The translations under genes and the position numbers were made by a program. Of a stretch of DNA of 64,000 nt, positions 53,533 through 63,013 are shown one piece after another. Every line of letters begins with the position of its first letter. Position 1 is the stretch's first letter. The notes below the pieces were generated by a model. It worked only from the letters and a program-made list of their open reading frames with translations, did no database searches and was not told where the DNA came from. The stretch covers positions 4,825,001-4,889,000 of the forward strand of contig NZ_CP030038.1 in assembly GCF_015291725.1 (NCBI RefSeq). The letters run 5' to 3'. Origin of the DNA: Bradyrhizobium sp. CCBAU 51765 (GTDB taxonomy: Bacteria; Pseudomonadota; Alphaproteobacteria; Rhizobiales; Xanthobacteraceae).

Positions 53533-55386
53533 TTAACCGGTGGAACGCGCCGACTCCATGGCCGGATCATAGGACAATTCGAGGCCTTCCAGATTGCCCT
53601 CCTTGCGCCATTTGTCGAGCAGCCGCAGGAATGCCATCGGCCCGCGCCAATATTGGCTGTTTCTTGCCGCGATCGGATCGAACACGCCTTCGTTGTTGTA
53701 GTAGCCCGGCGTGCATTCGGCGAGATAGGTCTGCCGGCCTAGCGCGGCCCTGACCACCTCGTCGACCCAGGCGTTCTCGGCGGCAAGCGTCGGCTCCAGG
53801 GTGCGCGCCTTACGGTCTCGGGCCTCCTTGATGACATAGGCGATGTGCCGCGATTGCTCGTCGATAATGTGCGGAAAATTGGCGCTCTGTCCGGCCTGCA
53901 CCGTTACGATCAGGAAGCAGTTCGGGAAGCCGCGGCTGTAGAAGCCGTGCAGCGTCTTGACGCCGTCGCGCCACCGCTCGGACAGGCTCATGCCGTCGCG
54001 GCCATACATCTCGAAGCCCATGCGGCGCGCGTAATCGGTGCCGACCTCAAAGCCGCTGGCATAGATCAGGCAGTCGAGCTCATAGGCCTTGCCGTCGACG
54101 ACGACGGCATTCTCCGTGATGCGCTCGACGCCCTGCCCTTTGGTGTCGACGAGATGCACGTTGGGGCGATTGAAGGTATCGAGATATTCGTCGTGGAAGC
54201 ACGGCCGCTTGCAGAATGCCTTGTACCAGGGCTTGAGCGCGGCCGCGGTCGCCTCGTCCTCGACCACCGCGTCGACGCGGGCGCGGATCTCCTCCATCTT
54301 GCGGTAATCGGCCTGCTCGATCACCTTCAGCGCCTCGTCCATCGAGGTCACCGGCTGGGGCTGACGACGCGGTGCCAGCAGGATCTCGCCGAGCAGGCCA
54401 GTCCAGCCGTCCTGCACCAGATCCTGTTCGAACGGCTCGCCCGAAATCACGGCCGTAAAATTGTCCATGCGTTCGCGCTGCCAGCCTGGCTTGAGGCTCT
54501 GCGCCCAGCTCTGATCCGTCGGACGGTCGTCGCGAACGCCGATCGCAGACGGCGTGCGCTGGAACACATAAAGCTCCTTCGCCGAACGGCCGAGATGCGG
54601 CACGCATTGCACGGCGGTGGCGCCGGTGCCGATGATGCCGACGCGCTTGTCGGCGAGACCGGTCAGGCCACCGTCCGCATCGCCGCCGGTGTAGCCGTAA
54701 TCCCAGCGGCTGGTGTGAAAGCTGTGGCCCTTGAACGTCTCGATGCCGGGAATGCCCGGCAGCTTCGGGCGGCTCAGCGGACCTCCGGCCAGAATGACGA
54801 AGCGCGCACGGATGCGATCGCCCCGATCGGTCTCGACCAGCCAGCGTGCCTCCTTCTCCTGCCATGTCATCCGCGAGATGACGGTCTGAAACAGCGCGCG
54901 CTCATAGAGCCCGAAATGACGGCCGATGCGGCGCGAATGCTCGTAGATCTCGGGTGCCCGTGCGTATTTGCGCACCGGCATGTAGCCGGTCTCTTCCAGG
55001 AGCGGCAGATAGATGTAGCTCTCGGTGTCGCAGGCGGCGCCGGGATAACGATTCCAGTACCAGGTGCCGCCGAAGTCGGCGGCCTTTTCCACGATACGAA
55101 AATCCTCGATGCCGGCATCGCGCAACCGCGCACCACACAACAGACCGCCGAAGCCGCCACCGACGATGAGCACTTCTGTCGCTTCGTTGACGGCGGCGCG
55201 CGCAAATCCGGGATCGGCCCAGGGGTCGTCGAGATAGCGACCGAATTCGCCTGCGACTTCGACATACTGCGCCTTGCCCTCGGCGCGCAGACGACGGTCG
55301 CGCTCGTCGCGGTAGCGGGCACGGAGCGCGGAAACATCCACCGTAGATGCGCCGGTTGTGCCGGTCTTGTGTCTTTCCGCTGACAT
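53533..55386 (-). CDS. Flavin-containing monooxygenase (Baeyer-Villiger type)
   Basis: The protein has 617 residues. The FAD Rossmann motif is LIVGGGFGGLLCGARL (about 73-88). The BVMO fingerprint FKGHSFHTSRWD (near residue 220) fits FxGxxxHTxxW. The NADP motif is IGTGATAVQCVPHLG (about 250). A 50-residue basic N-terminal extension is present. Such enzymes convert ketones to esters or lactones. It diverges from an acyl-CoA synthetase and acyl-CoA dehydrogenase, consistent with degradation of a keto or hydrocarbon-type substrate. Confidence 0.9.
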   Translation of the reverse strand: MSAERHKTGTTGASTVDVSALRARYRDERDRRLRAEGKAQYVEVAGEFGRYLDDPWADPGFARAAVNEATEVLIVGGGFGGLLCGARLRDAGIEDFRIVEKAADFGGTWYWNRYPGAACDTESYIYLPLLEETGYMPVRKYARAPEIYEHSRRIGRHFGLYERALFQTVISRMTWQEKEARWLVETDRGDRIRARFVILAGGPLSRPKLPGIPGIETFKGHSFHTSRWDYGYTGGDADGGLTGLADKRVGIIGTGATAVQCVPHLGRSAKELYVFQRTPSAIGVRDDRPTDQSWAQSLKPGWQRERMDNFTAVISGEPFEQDLVQDGWTGLLGEILLAPRRQPQPVTSMDEALKVIEQADYRKMEEIRARVDAVVEDEATAAALKPWYKAFCKRPCFHDEYLDTFNRPNVHLVDTKGQGVERITENAVVVDGKAYELDCLIYASGFEVGTDYARRMGFEMYGRDGMSLSERWRDGVKTLHGFYSRGFPNCFLIVTVQAGQSANFPHIIDEQSRHIAYVIKEARDRKARTLEPTLAAENAWVDEVVRAALGRQTYLAECTPGYYNNEGVFDPIAARNSQYWRGPMAFLRLLDKWRKEGNLEGLELSYDPAMESARSTG

Positions 55387-55563
55387 TCATCTCCTCCACC
55401 GCGAACGCTGCTTCGCCGGCAGCTCACCTCACGTTAGCTCTGAAAAAGTGCCGCATGCAATCATGCTCGCTGTTTTTTGCGTGAACGCCGCGTGACGTTC
55501 CGCTAACCTCGCGCGCAATCACAAGCCTGCGCCATGCAACGACGCGGCGATCTGGAGGAGACC

Positions 55564-57189
55564 ATGCAGGGATTGATGATGGACATGCCGCTTCTGATCA
55601 GCGGCCTGATCCAGTATGCGGCCGACTATCACGGCGAAGCCGAGGTCGTCGCGCGCGAGATCGAGGGCGACATCCATCGCTACACCTATGCCGACGCCCA
55701 TCCCCGCATCAAGCGCATGGCGCTGGCGCTCAAGCGGCTCGGCATGAATCCCGGCGACCGCGTCGGCACGCTGGCCTGGAACACCCATCGCCATTTCGAA
55801 ATGTTCTACGCGGCGCCGGGCATGGGCTACGTGCTGCACACCGTCAACCCGCGGCTATTTCCCGAACAGCTCGTCTACATCATCAATCATGCCGAAGACC
55901 GTCTGTTGTTCATCGACCGCGCCACGCTGCCGCTCGTCGAGGCGATCGCGCCACAGCTCAAGACGATCGAGGCCTATGTCGTGATGTCCTCGCGCGAGCG
56001 CATGCCCGAGACGAAGCTCGCGAACGTCCATTGTTACGAAGAACTTCTGGACAAGGAGAACGAGGCCGGCTTCGCCTGGCCGGAGTTCGACGAGAAGTCC
56101 GCCTCGACCATCTGCTACACGTCGGGCACGACCGGCAATCCCAAGGGCGTGATCTATTCGCACCGCGCCGCGATCCTGCAGACCATGACCTGCTGCAATT
56201 TCGACTTCCTGCCGGGGCATGTCGAAGGCGTGCGCGAGGTGATGATGCCGATGGCGCCGCTGTTCCACGGCAATGGCTGGAACATGCCGTTCACCGCGCC
56301 CTATACCGGCTCCAAGCTGGTACTGCCCGGCCGCAACTACGAGCCGGACAAGCTCTATGAATTGCTGGAAGGCGAGAAGGTCACACTCTCGGCGGGCGTG
56401 CCGAGCTTCTGGCTGATCCTGCTCGACTGGCTCGGCCGCACCGGCAACAAGTTCTCCACGTTGCGCGCAACGTTGTCGTCCGGCTCGGCGCCGCCGCGCG
56501 CGATGGTCGAGAAGCTGAAGCGCGACTATGGCATCGACTATATCCAGGCCTGGGGCATGACCGAGGCCCTGGGCTGCTCGATGCCGGGCTTGCGGCCCGG
56601 CTCGGAGCACCTCAGCGAGACGGAGAAATTCGACCGACGCCAAGTCTCGGGACGCGCCTGCTTCGGCACCGCGTTGCGCATCGTCGATGATGCCGGCAAC
56701 GAGTTGCCGCGCGACGGCAAGACCGTCGGTCATCTGCGCGCCCGAGGCCCCTGGGTCGCTTCCGGCTACATGAAGCTGGAGGAAGGCCTCGACCGCGACG
56801 GCTGGCTGATCACCGGCGACATGGCGGTAATCGACCCGCAGGGTCACGTGACGTTGACCGACCGCTCCAAGGACGTGATCAAGTCCGGCGGCGAATGGAT
56901 CTCGTCGATTCAGCTCGAGGACATCGCCTTGTCTCACCCCGATGTGCTGCAAGCCGCCGTCGTCGCGATCGCGCACGAAAAATGGCAGGAGCGTCCCCTG
57001 CTCCTCGTCGTCCGCAAGAAGGGCGCGACCGTCGACGGCAAGACGCTGCTCGACCATATGCGCCCAAAGATCGCGAGCTGGTGGATGCCGGACGCGGTGG
57101 AATTCCTGGACGAATTCCCGATGACCGGCACCGGCAAGGTGCTGAAGTCGGCGCTGCGCGAGAAGTTCAGGGAATACCGCGTCGCGTGA
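55564..57189 (+). CDS. Acyl-CoA synthetase (AMP-forming, medium/long chain)
   Basis: The protein has 541 residues from the ATG at 55564, which follows TGGAGGAG; the earlier ATG at 55534 lacks a ribosome site. The AMP-binding P-loop is ICYTSGTTGNPKGVIYSHRA (about 180-199), with WGMTEALG near 330, and GDMAVIDPQGHVTLTDRSKDVIKSGGEWIS in the hinge. Catalytic Lys is in PMTGTGKVLKSALRE near the C-terminus. It activates a fatty or aryl acid to its CoA thioester. The acyl-CoA dehydrogenase gene follows after 56 bp in the same direction. Confidence 0.92.
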   Translation: MQGLMMDMPLLISGLIQYAADYHGEAEVVAREIEGDIHRYTYADAHPRIKRMALALKRLGMNPGDRVGTLAWNTHRHFEMFYAAPGMGYVLHTVNPRLFPEQLVYIINHAEDRLLFIDRATLPLVEAIAPQLKTIEAYVVMSSRERMPETKLANVHCYEELLDKENEAGFAWPEFDEKSASTICYTSGTTGNPKGVIYSHRAAILQTMTCCNFDFLPGHVEGVREVMMPMAPLFHGNGWNMPFTAPYTGSKLVLPGRNYEPDKLYELLEGEKVTLSAGVPSFWLILLDWLGRTGNKFSTLRATLSSGSAPPRAMVEKLKRDYGIDYIQAWGMTEALGCSMPGLRPGSEHLSETEKFDRRQVSGRACFGTALRIVDDAGNELPRDGKTVGHLRARGPWVASGYMKLEEGLDRDGWLITGDMAVIDPQGHVTLTDRSKDVIKSGGEWISSIQLEDIALSHPDVLQAAVVAIAHEKWQERPLLLVVRKKGATVDGKTLLDHMRPKIASWWMPDAVEFLDEFPMTGTGKVLKSALREKFREYRVA

Positions 57190-57245
57190 CGCGACGCATG
57201 TTCGCGCGGAAAGTCCGCGCCCGCCCTCGATCCAGGAGACGAACG

Positions 57246-58457
57246 ATGCTCTACCCGATGTCACCCAAAGTCATCGAGCTCAAGCGCAAGCTCGAAAGCT
57301 TCATGGACCGGCACATCTATCCGAACGAGGAGCGCTTCTATCGCGAGGCCGAGGAGCTCGGGCCGTGGAAGGTCTATCCCGTCGTCGAGGAGCTGAAGCC
57401 GCTGGCGCGCGCCGAGGGACTCTGGAATCTGTTCCTGCCGGAGTCCGGTCACGGCGCGGGTCTTTCCAATCTCGAATATGCCCCGCTCTGCGAGGTGATG
57501 GGGCGCTCGCACCTCGCGCCCGAGGTGTTCAACTGCTCGGCGCCCGACACCGGCAACATGGAGGTGCTGGAGCGCTACGGCACCGAGAAGGACAAGGAGC
57601 GCTGGCTGAAGCCACTGCTCGCGGGCGAGATCCGCTCCTGCTTCGCCATGACCGAGCCGGCGGTCGCATCGTCCGATGCGACCAACATCGAGAGCTCGAT
57701 CGTGCGCGACGGCGATCATTACGTCATCAACGGCCGCAAATGGTACACGACGAATGCGACCGACCCGCGCTGCAAGATCTGCATCTTCATGGGCAAGACC
57801 GATCCCGACAATCCTGACCGCCACAAGCAGCAATCCATGATCCTGGTACCGATGGATACGCAAGGCATCGAGGTGAAGCGTCCCCTGCCCGTGTTCGGCT
57901 TCTACGGCGTGCCCGACCGCGCCTCCGAAGTGGTGTTCACCAATGTGCGCGTGCCCAAGGAAAACATGCTGCTCGGCGAGGGCCGCGGTTTCGAGATCGC
58001 ACAGGGCCGCCTCGGGCCCGGCCGCATTCATCACTGCATGCGCCTGATCGGCCTCGCCGAACGCACGCTGGAGAAGATGTGCCGCCGCGTGCGCAGCCGG
58101 GTCGCCTTCGGCAAGCCGGTCTCGGAGCAGACGGTGACGCAGGAGCGCATCGCGGAAGCCCGCATCATGATCGAGCAGGCTCGGCTGCTGACGCTCAATG
58201 CGGCCCACGCGATGGACACGGTCGGCAACAAGGTGGCGAAGGCCGAGATCGCCATGATCAAGGTTGCCGTGCCCAACATGGCCTGCCAGATCATCGACTG
58301 GGCCATTCAGGCCCATGGCGGCGGCGGGACCTCGAACGATTTCGGCTTGACCCAGGCCTACGCCACCGCGCGGCTGCTGCGTCTTGCGGATGGGCCGGAT
58401 GAGGTTCACCGGAACCAGATCGCACGGTTCGAGCTGAAGAAATATTCGAACGCGTAA
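57246..58457 (+). CDS. Acyl-CoA dehydrogenase
   Basis: The protein has 403 residues from the ATG at 57246 (MLYPMSPKVIELKRKLE). FAD and substrate signature motifs are CFAMTEPAVASSDATNIES (about 135-154) and NGRKWYTTNATDP. The C-terminal helix domain includes IQAHGGGGTSNDFGLTQAYATARLLRLADGPDEVHRN, with the Arg and Glu region of this branch. It resembles the ACAD11-like subgroup. It introduces the alpha-beta double bond after the neighbouring synthetase has activated the acid. A palindromic repeat follows. Confidence 0.92.
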   Translation: MLYPMSPKVIELKRKLESFMDRHIYPNEERFYREAEELGPWKVYPVVEELKPLARAEGLWNLFLPESGHGAGLSNLEYAPLCEVMGRSHLAPEVFNCSAPDTGNMEVLERYGTEKDKERWLKPLLAGEIRSCFAMTEPAVASSDATNIESSIVRDGDHYVINGRKWYTTNATDPRCKICIFMGKTDPDNPDRHKQQSMILVPMDTQGIEVKRPLPVFGFYGVPDRASEVVFTNVRVPKENMLLGEGRGFEIAQGRLGPGRIHHCMRLIGLAERTLEKMCRRVRSRVAFGKPVSEQTVTQERIAEARIMIEQARLLTLNAAHAMDTVGNKVAKAEIAMIKVAVPNMACQIIDWAIQAHGGGGTSNDFGLTQAYATARLLRLADGPDEVHRNQIARFELKKYSNA

Positions 58458-58469
58458 AGCGGTGCCACT

Positions 58470-58620
58470 TCCCTTCTCCCCTTGTGGGAGAAGGTGGCGC
58501 GAAGCGCCGGATGAGGGGTTCTCCCCCCTTGCAGGACCGTTCGTAAGGATAGAGACCCCTCACCCAAGTGAGTTCGTATCGACTAGCGGAGCTGCCCTCT
58601 CCCACAAGGGGAGAGGGCGC
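58470..58620. repeat. Palindromic repeat (CCTTCTCCC-GGGAGAAGG family)
   Basis: A hairpin with 9-bp perfect arms (58472-58494) opens the element. A related hairpin GCCCTCTCCC/GGGAGAGGGC (58594-58618) closes it, with GATGAGGGG/CCCCTCACC arms between. It fills the gap between the convergent acyl-CoA dehydrogenase and binding-protein genes and could terminate both. Confidence 0.8.
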
Positions 58621-58664
58621 AATAACATGCAGCGCGGTCGCAATCAGCGTTCGGCGACCTCGCC

Positions 58665-59573
58665 TCAATTCACTACATAGACATCAGGATCGGCGCTGGA
58701 GCTCGGTTTCTTGAAGGCGTTGCGCAGGGCCGAAGACATCGGGACGTTGTAATTGAGGCCATTCGGCGGGGTCGGCGATTGCAGCCACTTCTTGTAGAGC
58801 ACCTCGATCTCCGGGCTTGCATAGAGCTCCGCTGTTGCGCGGTCGGCGAGCGCCTTGAATGGCGCATCCTCCCGCCGCAGCATGATGCCGTACGGCTCCG
58901 GCTTGGAGAACGCCTCCTCGCTGATCATGTAGAGTTGCGGCTCCTTCGACCGCGCGATGGCGACGGCGAGCTGCACGTCGTCGAGCGCGTAGGCCTGAGC
59001 GCGGTCGGTTTCCAACAACAGGAAGGCCTCGGCCTGGTCCTTGGCCGGCATCACGTTGATGCCGAGATTGCGCTCGGTGTTGACCTTGGCGAGCTGCGTC
59101 AGGTTAACCGATCCCGCCACCGCCGTGACCGCCTTGCCCTTGAGATCGTCGATCGTGTTGATCCTGGCGGCCTTCTTGGCCGCGAACCGCGTCGCGCTGA
59201 GGAAATGCGTGTTGGTGAAGGCGACCTGCTTCTGTCGGTCGGCATTGTTGGTGGTCGCCGAGCAATGCAGATCGAGCGTGCCGTTGACCATCAAGGGGAT
59301 CCGGTTCGACGAGGTCACGGCGAGCGTGTCGACGGCGATGTCGGGCATGCCGAGCTGCTTCTTCACGGCGTCCACGATCCTGAGGCAGATGTCCATGGCA
59401 AAGCCGACCGGCTTCTGGTTACCGTCCAGATAACTGAACGGGACCGAGGCCTCCTGGTAGCCCAGCGTGATCTTCTTGGTGTCCTTGATCTTCTGGAGCG
59501 TGCCCGAGAGGTCTTCGGCTGACGCTGCGCCGGCGAGACTACTCAGGGCCAGGAAAAGAACGGGTAGACGCAT
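58665..59573 (-). CDS. Amino-acid ABC transporter substrate-binding protein (GltI-like), orphan
   Basis: The protein has 302 residues from the ATG at 59573 (MRLPVLFLALSSLAGAASAED), which gives a proper signal peptide; the longer frame does not. The SBP_bac_3 fold is evident: ITLGYQEASVPFSYLDGNQKPVGFAMDIC, DLHCSATTNNADRQKQVAFTNTHF and GSVNLTQLAKVN. This matches glutamate/aspartate-type binding proteins. No permease or ATPase gene of the polar amino acid type is next to it, so it must share a remote transporter or act in sensing. Confidence 0.9.
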   Translation of the reverse strand: MRLPVLFLALSSLAGAASAEDLSGTLQKIKDTKKITLGYQEASVPFSYLDGNQKPVGFAMDICLRIVDAVKKQLGMPDIAVDTLAVTSSNRIPLMVNGTLDLHCSATTNNADRQKQVAFTNTHFLSATRFAAKKAARINTIDDLKGKAVTAVAGSVNLTQLAKVNTERNLGINVMPAKDQAEAFLLLETDRAQAYALDDVQLAVAIARSKEPQLYMISEEAFSKPEPYGIMLRREDAPFKALADRATAELYASPEIEVLYKKWLQSPTPPNGLNYNVPMSSALRNAFKKPSSSADPDVYVVN

Positions 59574-59710
59574 CGGCTGCTCCTCAATGGGGTCGTCGAC
59601 CTTGTCGCGACGGAATCGCGGAGGTGATAACCGACGCATGCAGCGCCCGCCAGACGGGGCAGCGACTACCAGCTATCGCACTTTTCAATACTGGCCGAAC
59701 GGGAGCCGTT

Positions 59711-61144
59711 TCACTGGCACGTCAGCTGCTGTTCGAACCAGCCGCTCAACCGCTCCGCCAGGGGCGGCCACATCCGCTGGAAGTTCGCGAGCTTGCCCAC
59801 GCCGGTCCGATACAGCGCCCGCAATTCCTGCTCGATGGCCGGCAGATCAACGCCGGAACAGACCCCGTCCCTCACGATCGTCTTGCCGGCGACGACGACC
59901 TCCTTCACCAGGGATGCATTGCCGCGCGCAAACAGCAACGCCATGGGGTCTACCGGCATGATCCGGTCGCGGTCGAGCCGGTCGAGATCGATCACGACGT
60001 AGTCAGCGGGGTTTCCGGTACCGAGCTCGCCGCTCCCGGACGCGCCGGTGGCGCGGCGCCCGTTGCGGATGGCGAGCGAGAACATCTCGGCCGGCGTCCA
60101 CGTCTGCCTGAAGCCGAGGCCGCCATGGGCCATCTGCACCAGCCGCATCTCGCGCAGGATGTCGTCGTCCTCGTCGAGCGCCAGCCCGTCGACTCCGACT
60201 GCGATGGCGCAGCCGCATTCGTGCGCAGCGGTAATCGGAGCGAGTCCCGAACGCAGATGCATGTTCGAGCTGAAATTGGTGACGATGCGGGTACCGGAGG
60301 CCGCGATCATCTCAAGCTCATCTTGGCGGGCGTGGATGCAGTGCGCCAGCGTCAGCCGCTCGGAGAGGAAGCCAACGTCGCGAAGCCAGCGCACCATGTC
60401 CGGAAAACTCTGATCGGCCCAGGCGCGCTGGTACACTGTTTCCAGGAGATGCATGTGAATGCGGCGGCCGGTCCGCGCCGAATTCTCCGCCACCGCTTCC
60501 AGCAGCGGCTTCGAGCACCATTGCACGCCGGCAGGCCCGAGCTGCACGTCCACCATCGGACCGGCGATGGCCGCGGCTATGGCGTCCGTGAGTTCAATAT
60601 ACGCCTTCGGCGGTATCGGGGCGCGAACGAACAGCTCCTCGACGGTCTTGCGATCATGGCCGGAGAGACCCGAGAGCACCGGCTCGGCATCACCATAGAC
60701 GATCGGATTCTGGTCGCGCACCGCCATCGCGAACGCGATGCGGATGCCGACGTCGGACGCAGCCTTCGCGATCGCTTTCGCCTCGTCGACCAGGGGCATC
60801 GTCCCGCTCGGGCGTGTGTAGTGCACCATCATCGCCGCGCAGCCGGCCCTGGCGGAACGCGCCAATGCGGAGGCCGCGGTCAGATAGGGATCAACAGGTG
60901 TGCCCAGCGCGGTGCGCAGGATCCAGCTCTCCAGGGGCATGCCGACCGCGCCGAAGGACGATGCGGTGGCACGGGCGTGGTCATGGGCGTTGACGAAGGC
61001 CGGAATGACGAAGGAACGTGGCCCGGGCCCCGCTCCTTCCGCGATTTCGGTGATGACGCCGCCATCGTGCCGCAGCACGACATTGTCGCAGACACCGAGG
61101 CCAGGGCCACGGAACAGGCTCGTTGCCGAAATCTCCGTGGCCAT
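59711..61144 (-). CDS. Amidohydrolase family protein (ATZ/TRZ / cytosine deaminase-like)
   Basis: The protein has 477 residues. The metal site HxH is in IPAFVNAHDHARATASS (about 50). Later His residues are in HMHLLETVYQRAW and LTLAHCIHARQDELE, and Asp in AIAVGVDGLALDEDDD (where many members have SDG or TDG). It hydrolyses or deaminates a ring nitrogen compound. As last gene of the ABC importer operon (28 bp after the binding protein) it probably acts on the imported compound. Its own substrate is unknown. Confidence 0.87.
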   Translation of the reverse strand: MATEISATSLFRGPGLGVCDNVVLRHDGGVITEIAEGAGPGPRSFVIPAFVNAHDHARATASSFGAVGMPLESWILRTALGTPVDPYLTAASALARSARAGCAAMMVHYTRPSGTMPLVDEAKAIAKAASDVGIRIAFAMAVRDQNPIVYGDAEPVLSGLSGHDRKTVEELFVRAPIPPKAYIELTDAIAAAIAGPMVDVQLGPAGVQWCSKPLLEAVAENSARTGRRIHMHLLETVYQRAWADQSFPDMVRWLRDVGFLSERLTLAHCIHARQDELEMIAASGTRIVTNFSSNMHLRSGLAPITAAHECGCAIAVGVDGLALDEDDDILREMRLVQMAHGGLGFRQTWTPAEMFSLAIRNGRRATGASGSGELGTGNPADYVVIDLDRLDRDRIMPVDPMALLFARGNASLVKEVVVAGKTIVRDGVCSGVDLPAIEQELRALYRTGVGKLANFQRMWPPLAERLSGWFEQQLTCQ

Positions 61145-61171
61145 GGCCGTCGCTCCAAGACCCGTTGAAGA

Positions 61172-62197
61172 TCAATTGGCCGTATACACCAGCTCCCGCT
61201 CGGCGCGGGGCGGCAGGAACTCGCGCGAGAACACCTCCGCCGGCGTCGGCGTCCGGGCGAGCTGATAGCCCTCGACCACGATGCCGATGGCGCGTGTCAT
61301 GCGGTCATCCTTGATGTCGCCGATGCCGATCTCCTTCATCTCCGGCGAGACGATCAGCTTCTCGAAGGAATATTGCAGCCGGCGCTTCTCGACGTCGGCG
61401 TTGATGAGGTTGTCGTAGTTCGTCGCAGCCTTCATGCCGGCGTTCTGGTCCTTGGCAACCGCGATCGCACCCTTGTTGATGGCGCGCACCAAACCCGCGA
61501 CGGCCTTCGGGTTCGAGGCGATCAGCTTGCGGGAGACCATCACGCCGTTGGAATAGAGATCGAGGCCGTACTCACCGAACGAGAACCATTTGAAATCCTT
61601 GTCCGGATCCTGGCGGTTCAGCACCAGGTTGAAATAGCTGGTGATGTTGAAGACGAGGGCCGCGTCAATGTCGCCCTTGATCAGCATCGGCTCCTGCAGG
61701 TTCGGCGCCATGTTGGAGATCTTGATCTTCTCGCCGTCGAGACCGTTCTTGCGCGTGAACACCGGCAGGAGGCGCGTCGTCGGCGTGCCCTGCGCGCCGC
61801 CGAGCGTGTGGCCTTCGAAATCCTTGATGGTGTTGATGCCGCTGGTCTTCTTGGCGACGATCGCGAACGGCGGCTGGTTCCACATCATGTAGACCATGAC
61901 GGGCGCTTCCTGCGGCTTGGTCGCGGCGTTCTGGATGATGGCGTTGACGTCGCCGAAGCCGGCGTCATAGGCGCCGGACATCACGCGCGTGACGGTGGCG
62001 CCGGAGCCCTCGCCCTGGTCGATGACGACGTTGAGGCCTTCCTCCTTGAAGAAGCCGTTGTCCTTGGCATAGAAGAACGCCGCGTCGCTGCCCTGGGTCT
62101 TCCAGCCCAGCGTGAACTTGATCATGGTTTCCTGCGCCGTGGCGGCTCCCGCGGATAGCGCCAATCCCACCAGCGCCGCACTCAACTTCCTCAACAT
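61172..62197 (-). CDS. ABC transporter substrate-binding protein (NMT1/THI5/SsuA type)
   Basis: The protein has 341 residues with a signal peptide (LSAALVGLALSAGAATAQE, cleaved near residue 22). The NMT1-like domain contains KFTLGWKTQGSDAAFFYAKDNGFFKEEGLNVVIDQGEGSGATVTRVMSGAYDAGFGDVNAI. Proteins of this type bind pyrimidines, thiamine precursors, sulfonates or nitrate. The permease, ATPase and amidohydrolase around it suggest a nitrogen heterocycle. Confidence 0.92.
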   Translation of the reverse strand: MLRKLSAALVGLALSAGAATAQETMIKFTLGWKTQGSDAAFFYAKDNGFFKEEGLNVVIDQGEGSGATVTRVMSGAYDAGFGDVNAIIQNAATKPQEAPVMVYMMWNQPPFAIVAKKTSGINTIKDFEGHTLGGAQGTPTTRLLPVFTRKNGLDGEKIKISNMAPNLQEPMLIKGDIDAALVFNITSYFNLVLNRQDPDKDFKWFSFGEYGLDLYSNGVMVSRKLIASNPKAVAGLVRAINKGAIAVAKDQNAGMKAATNYDNLINADVEKRRLQYSFEKLIVSPEMKEIGIGDIKDDRMTRAIGIVVEGYQLARTPTPAEVFSREFLPPRAERELVYTAN

Positions 62198-62236
62198 CGA
62201 GACCTCCTCAGCTTCGTTGCGTGACGGTTCAAGAAT

Positions 62237-63013
62237 TCAGGTAGCGATCACGTCGTTCTTGCGCGTCGCCCAGCCGGTGACCCGACCCTCGATCAGCGAG
62301 AACACGACGTAGAGTGCGACGCCGAGCCCGGCGAGCACGAACAGGCCGGCGAACACCAGCGGCACGTTGAAATTGGAGGACGCGGTCATCATGACGTTGC
62401 CGATGCCGCGGTTGGAGGCGACGGTCTCCGACAGCACCGCGCCGACGAAAGCGTATGAGATCGCGACCTTCAGCGAGGCGAAGAAGAAGGGCATGGTCCT
62501 GGGCAGGCCGACGTTCCAGAGGATGTCGAGCTTGCTGGCGCCGAGCGCCTTCAGCACGTCCTCGAGCTCGGGCTCGGTGGTCGCAAGGCCGGTGGCGATA
62601 TTCACGACGATCGGGAAGAAGCAGATCGACAGCGCGGTCAGCACCGCCGGCACCGTGCCGGAGCCGAACCACAGCACGAAGATCGGCACCACCGCGACCT
62701 TGGGGATGGAAGAGAAGCCGATCAACAACGGATAGCAGGTGTCATAGGCCGTCTTCGACACGCCGATGATGGCGCCGAGGGCGACGCCGAGCGCGACGCC
62801 GAGGACGAAGCCGAACATGGTGGTCGCCAGCGTCTGCACGATGTGCGGCCACAGCACCGGGAAGCGCTGGTACAACGTCAAGAACACCTGCGAGGGTCGC
62901 GGCAGCACGAGATCCGACATGCCGGTCATCAGGCAGAACAGCTCCCAGGCGACGAAGAACAACACGATCAGCCCCGCCGACCACGCCTTCTGCCTGATAT
63001 CGATCCCGAACAT
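62237..63013 (-). CDS. ABC transporter permease (SsuC/TauC/ThiX type)
   Basis: The protein has 258 residues with six membrane helices. The ATPase-docking EAA-like loop is EDVLKALGASKLDILWNVGLPRTMPFFFASLKVAISYA (about 150-185). Its start codon overlaps the ATPase stop codon by one base (TGATG), showing tight coupling. It forms the homodimeric channel of the importer. Confidence 0.92.
   Translation of the reverse strand: MFGIDIRQKAWSAGLIVLFFVAWELFCLMTGMSDLVLPRPSQVFLTLYQRFPVLWPHIVQTLATTMFGFVLGVALGVALGAIIGVSKTAYDTCYPLLIGFSSIPKVAVVPIFVLWFGSGTVPAVLTALSICFFPIVVNIATGLATTEPELEDVLKALGASKLDILWNVGLPRTMPFFFASLKVAISYAFVGAVLSETVASNRGIGNVMMTASSNFNVPLVFAGLFVLAGLGVALYVVFSLIEGRVTGWATRKNDVIAT

Noticed and set aside
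53845..55383. 512-codon plus-strand frame opposite the flavin monooxygenase
   Set aside because: The opposite strand carries clear FAD, NADP and BVMO motifs; the plus-strand frame has none.
58470..58620. Possible CRISPR-like or tandem array because of repeated CTCTCCC blocks
   Set aside because: Only two hairpins of unequal sequence with no regular spacers; it fits a palindromic intergenic repeat.
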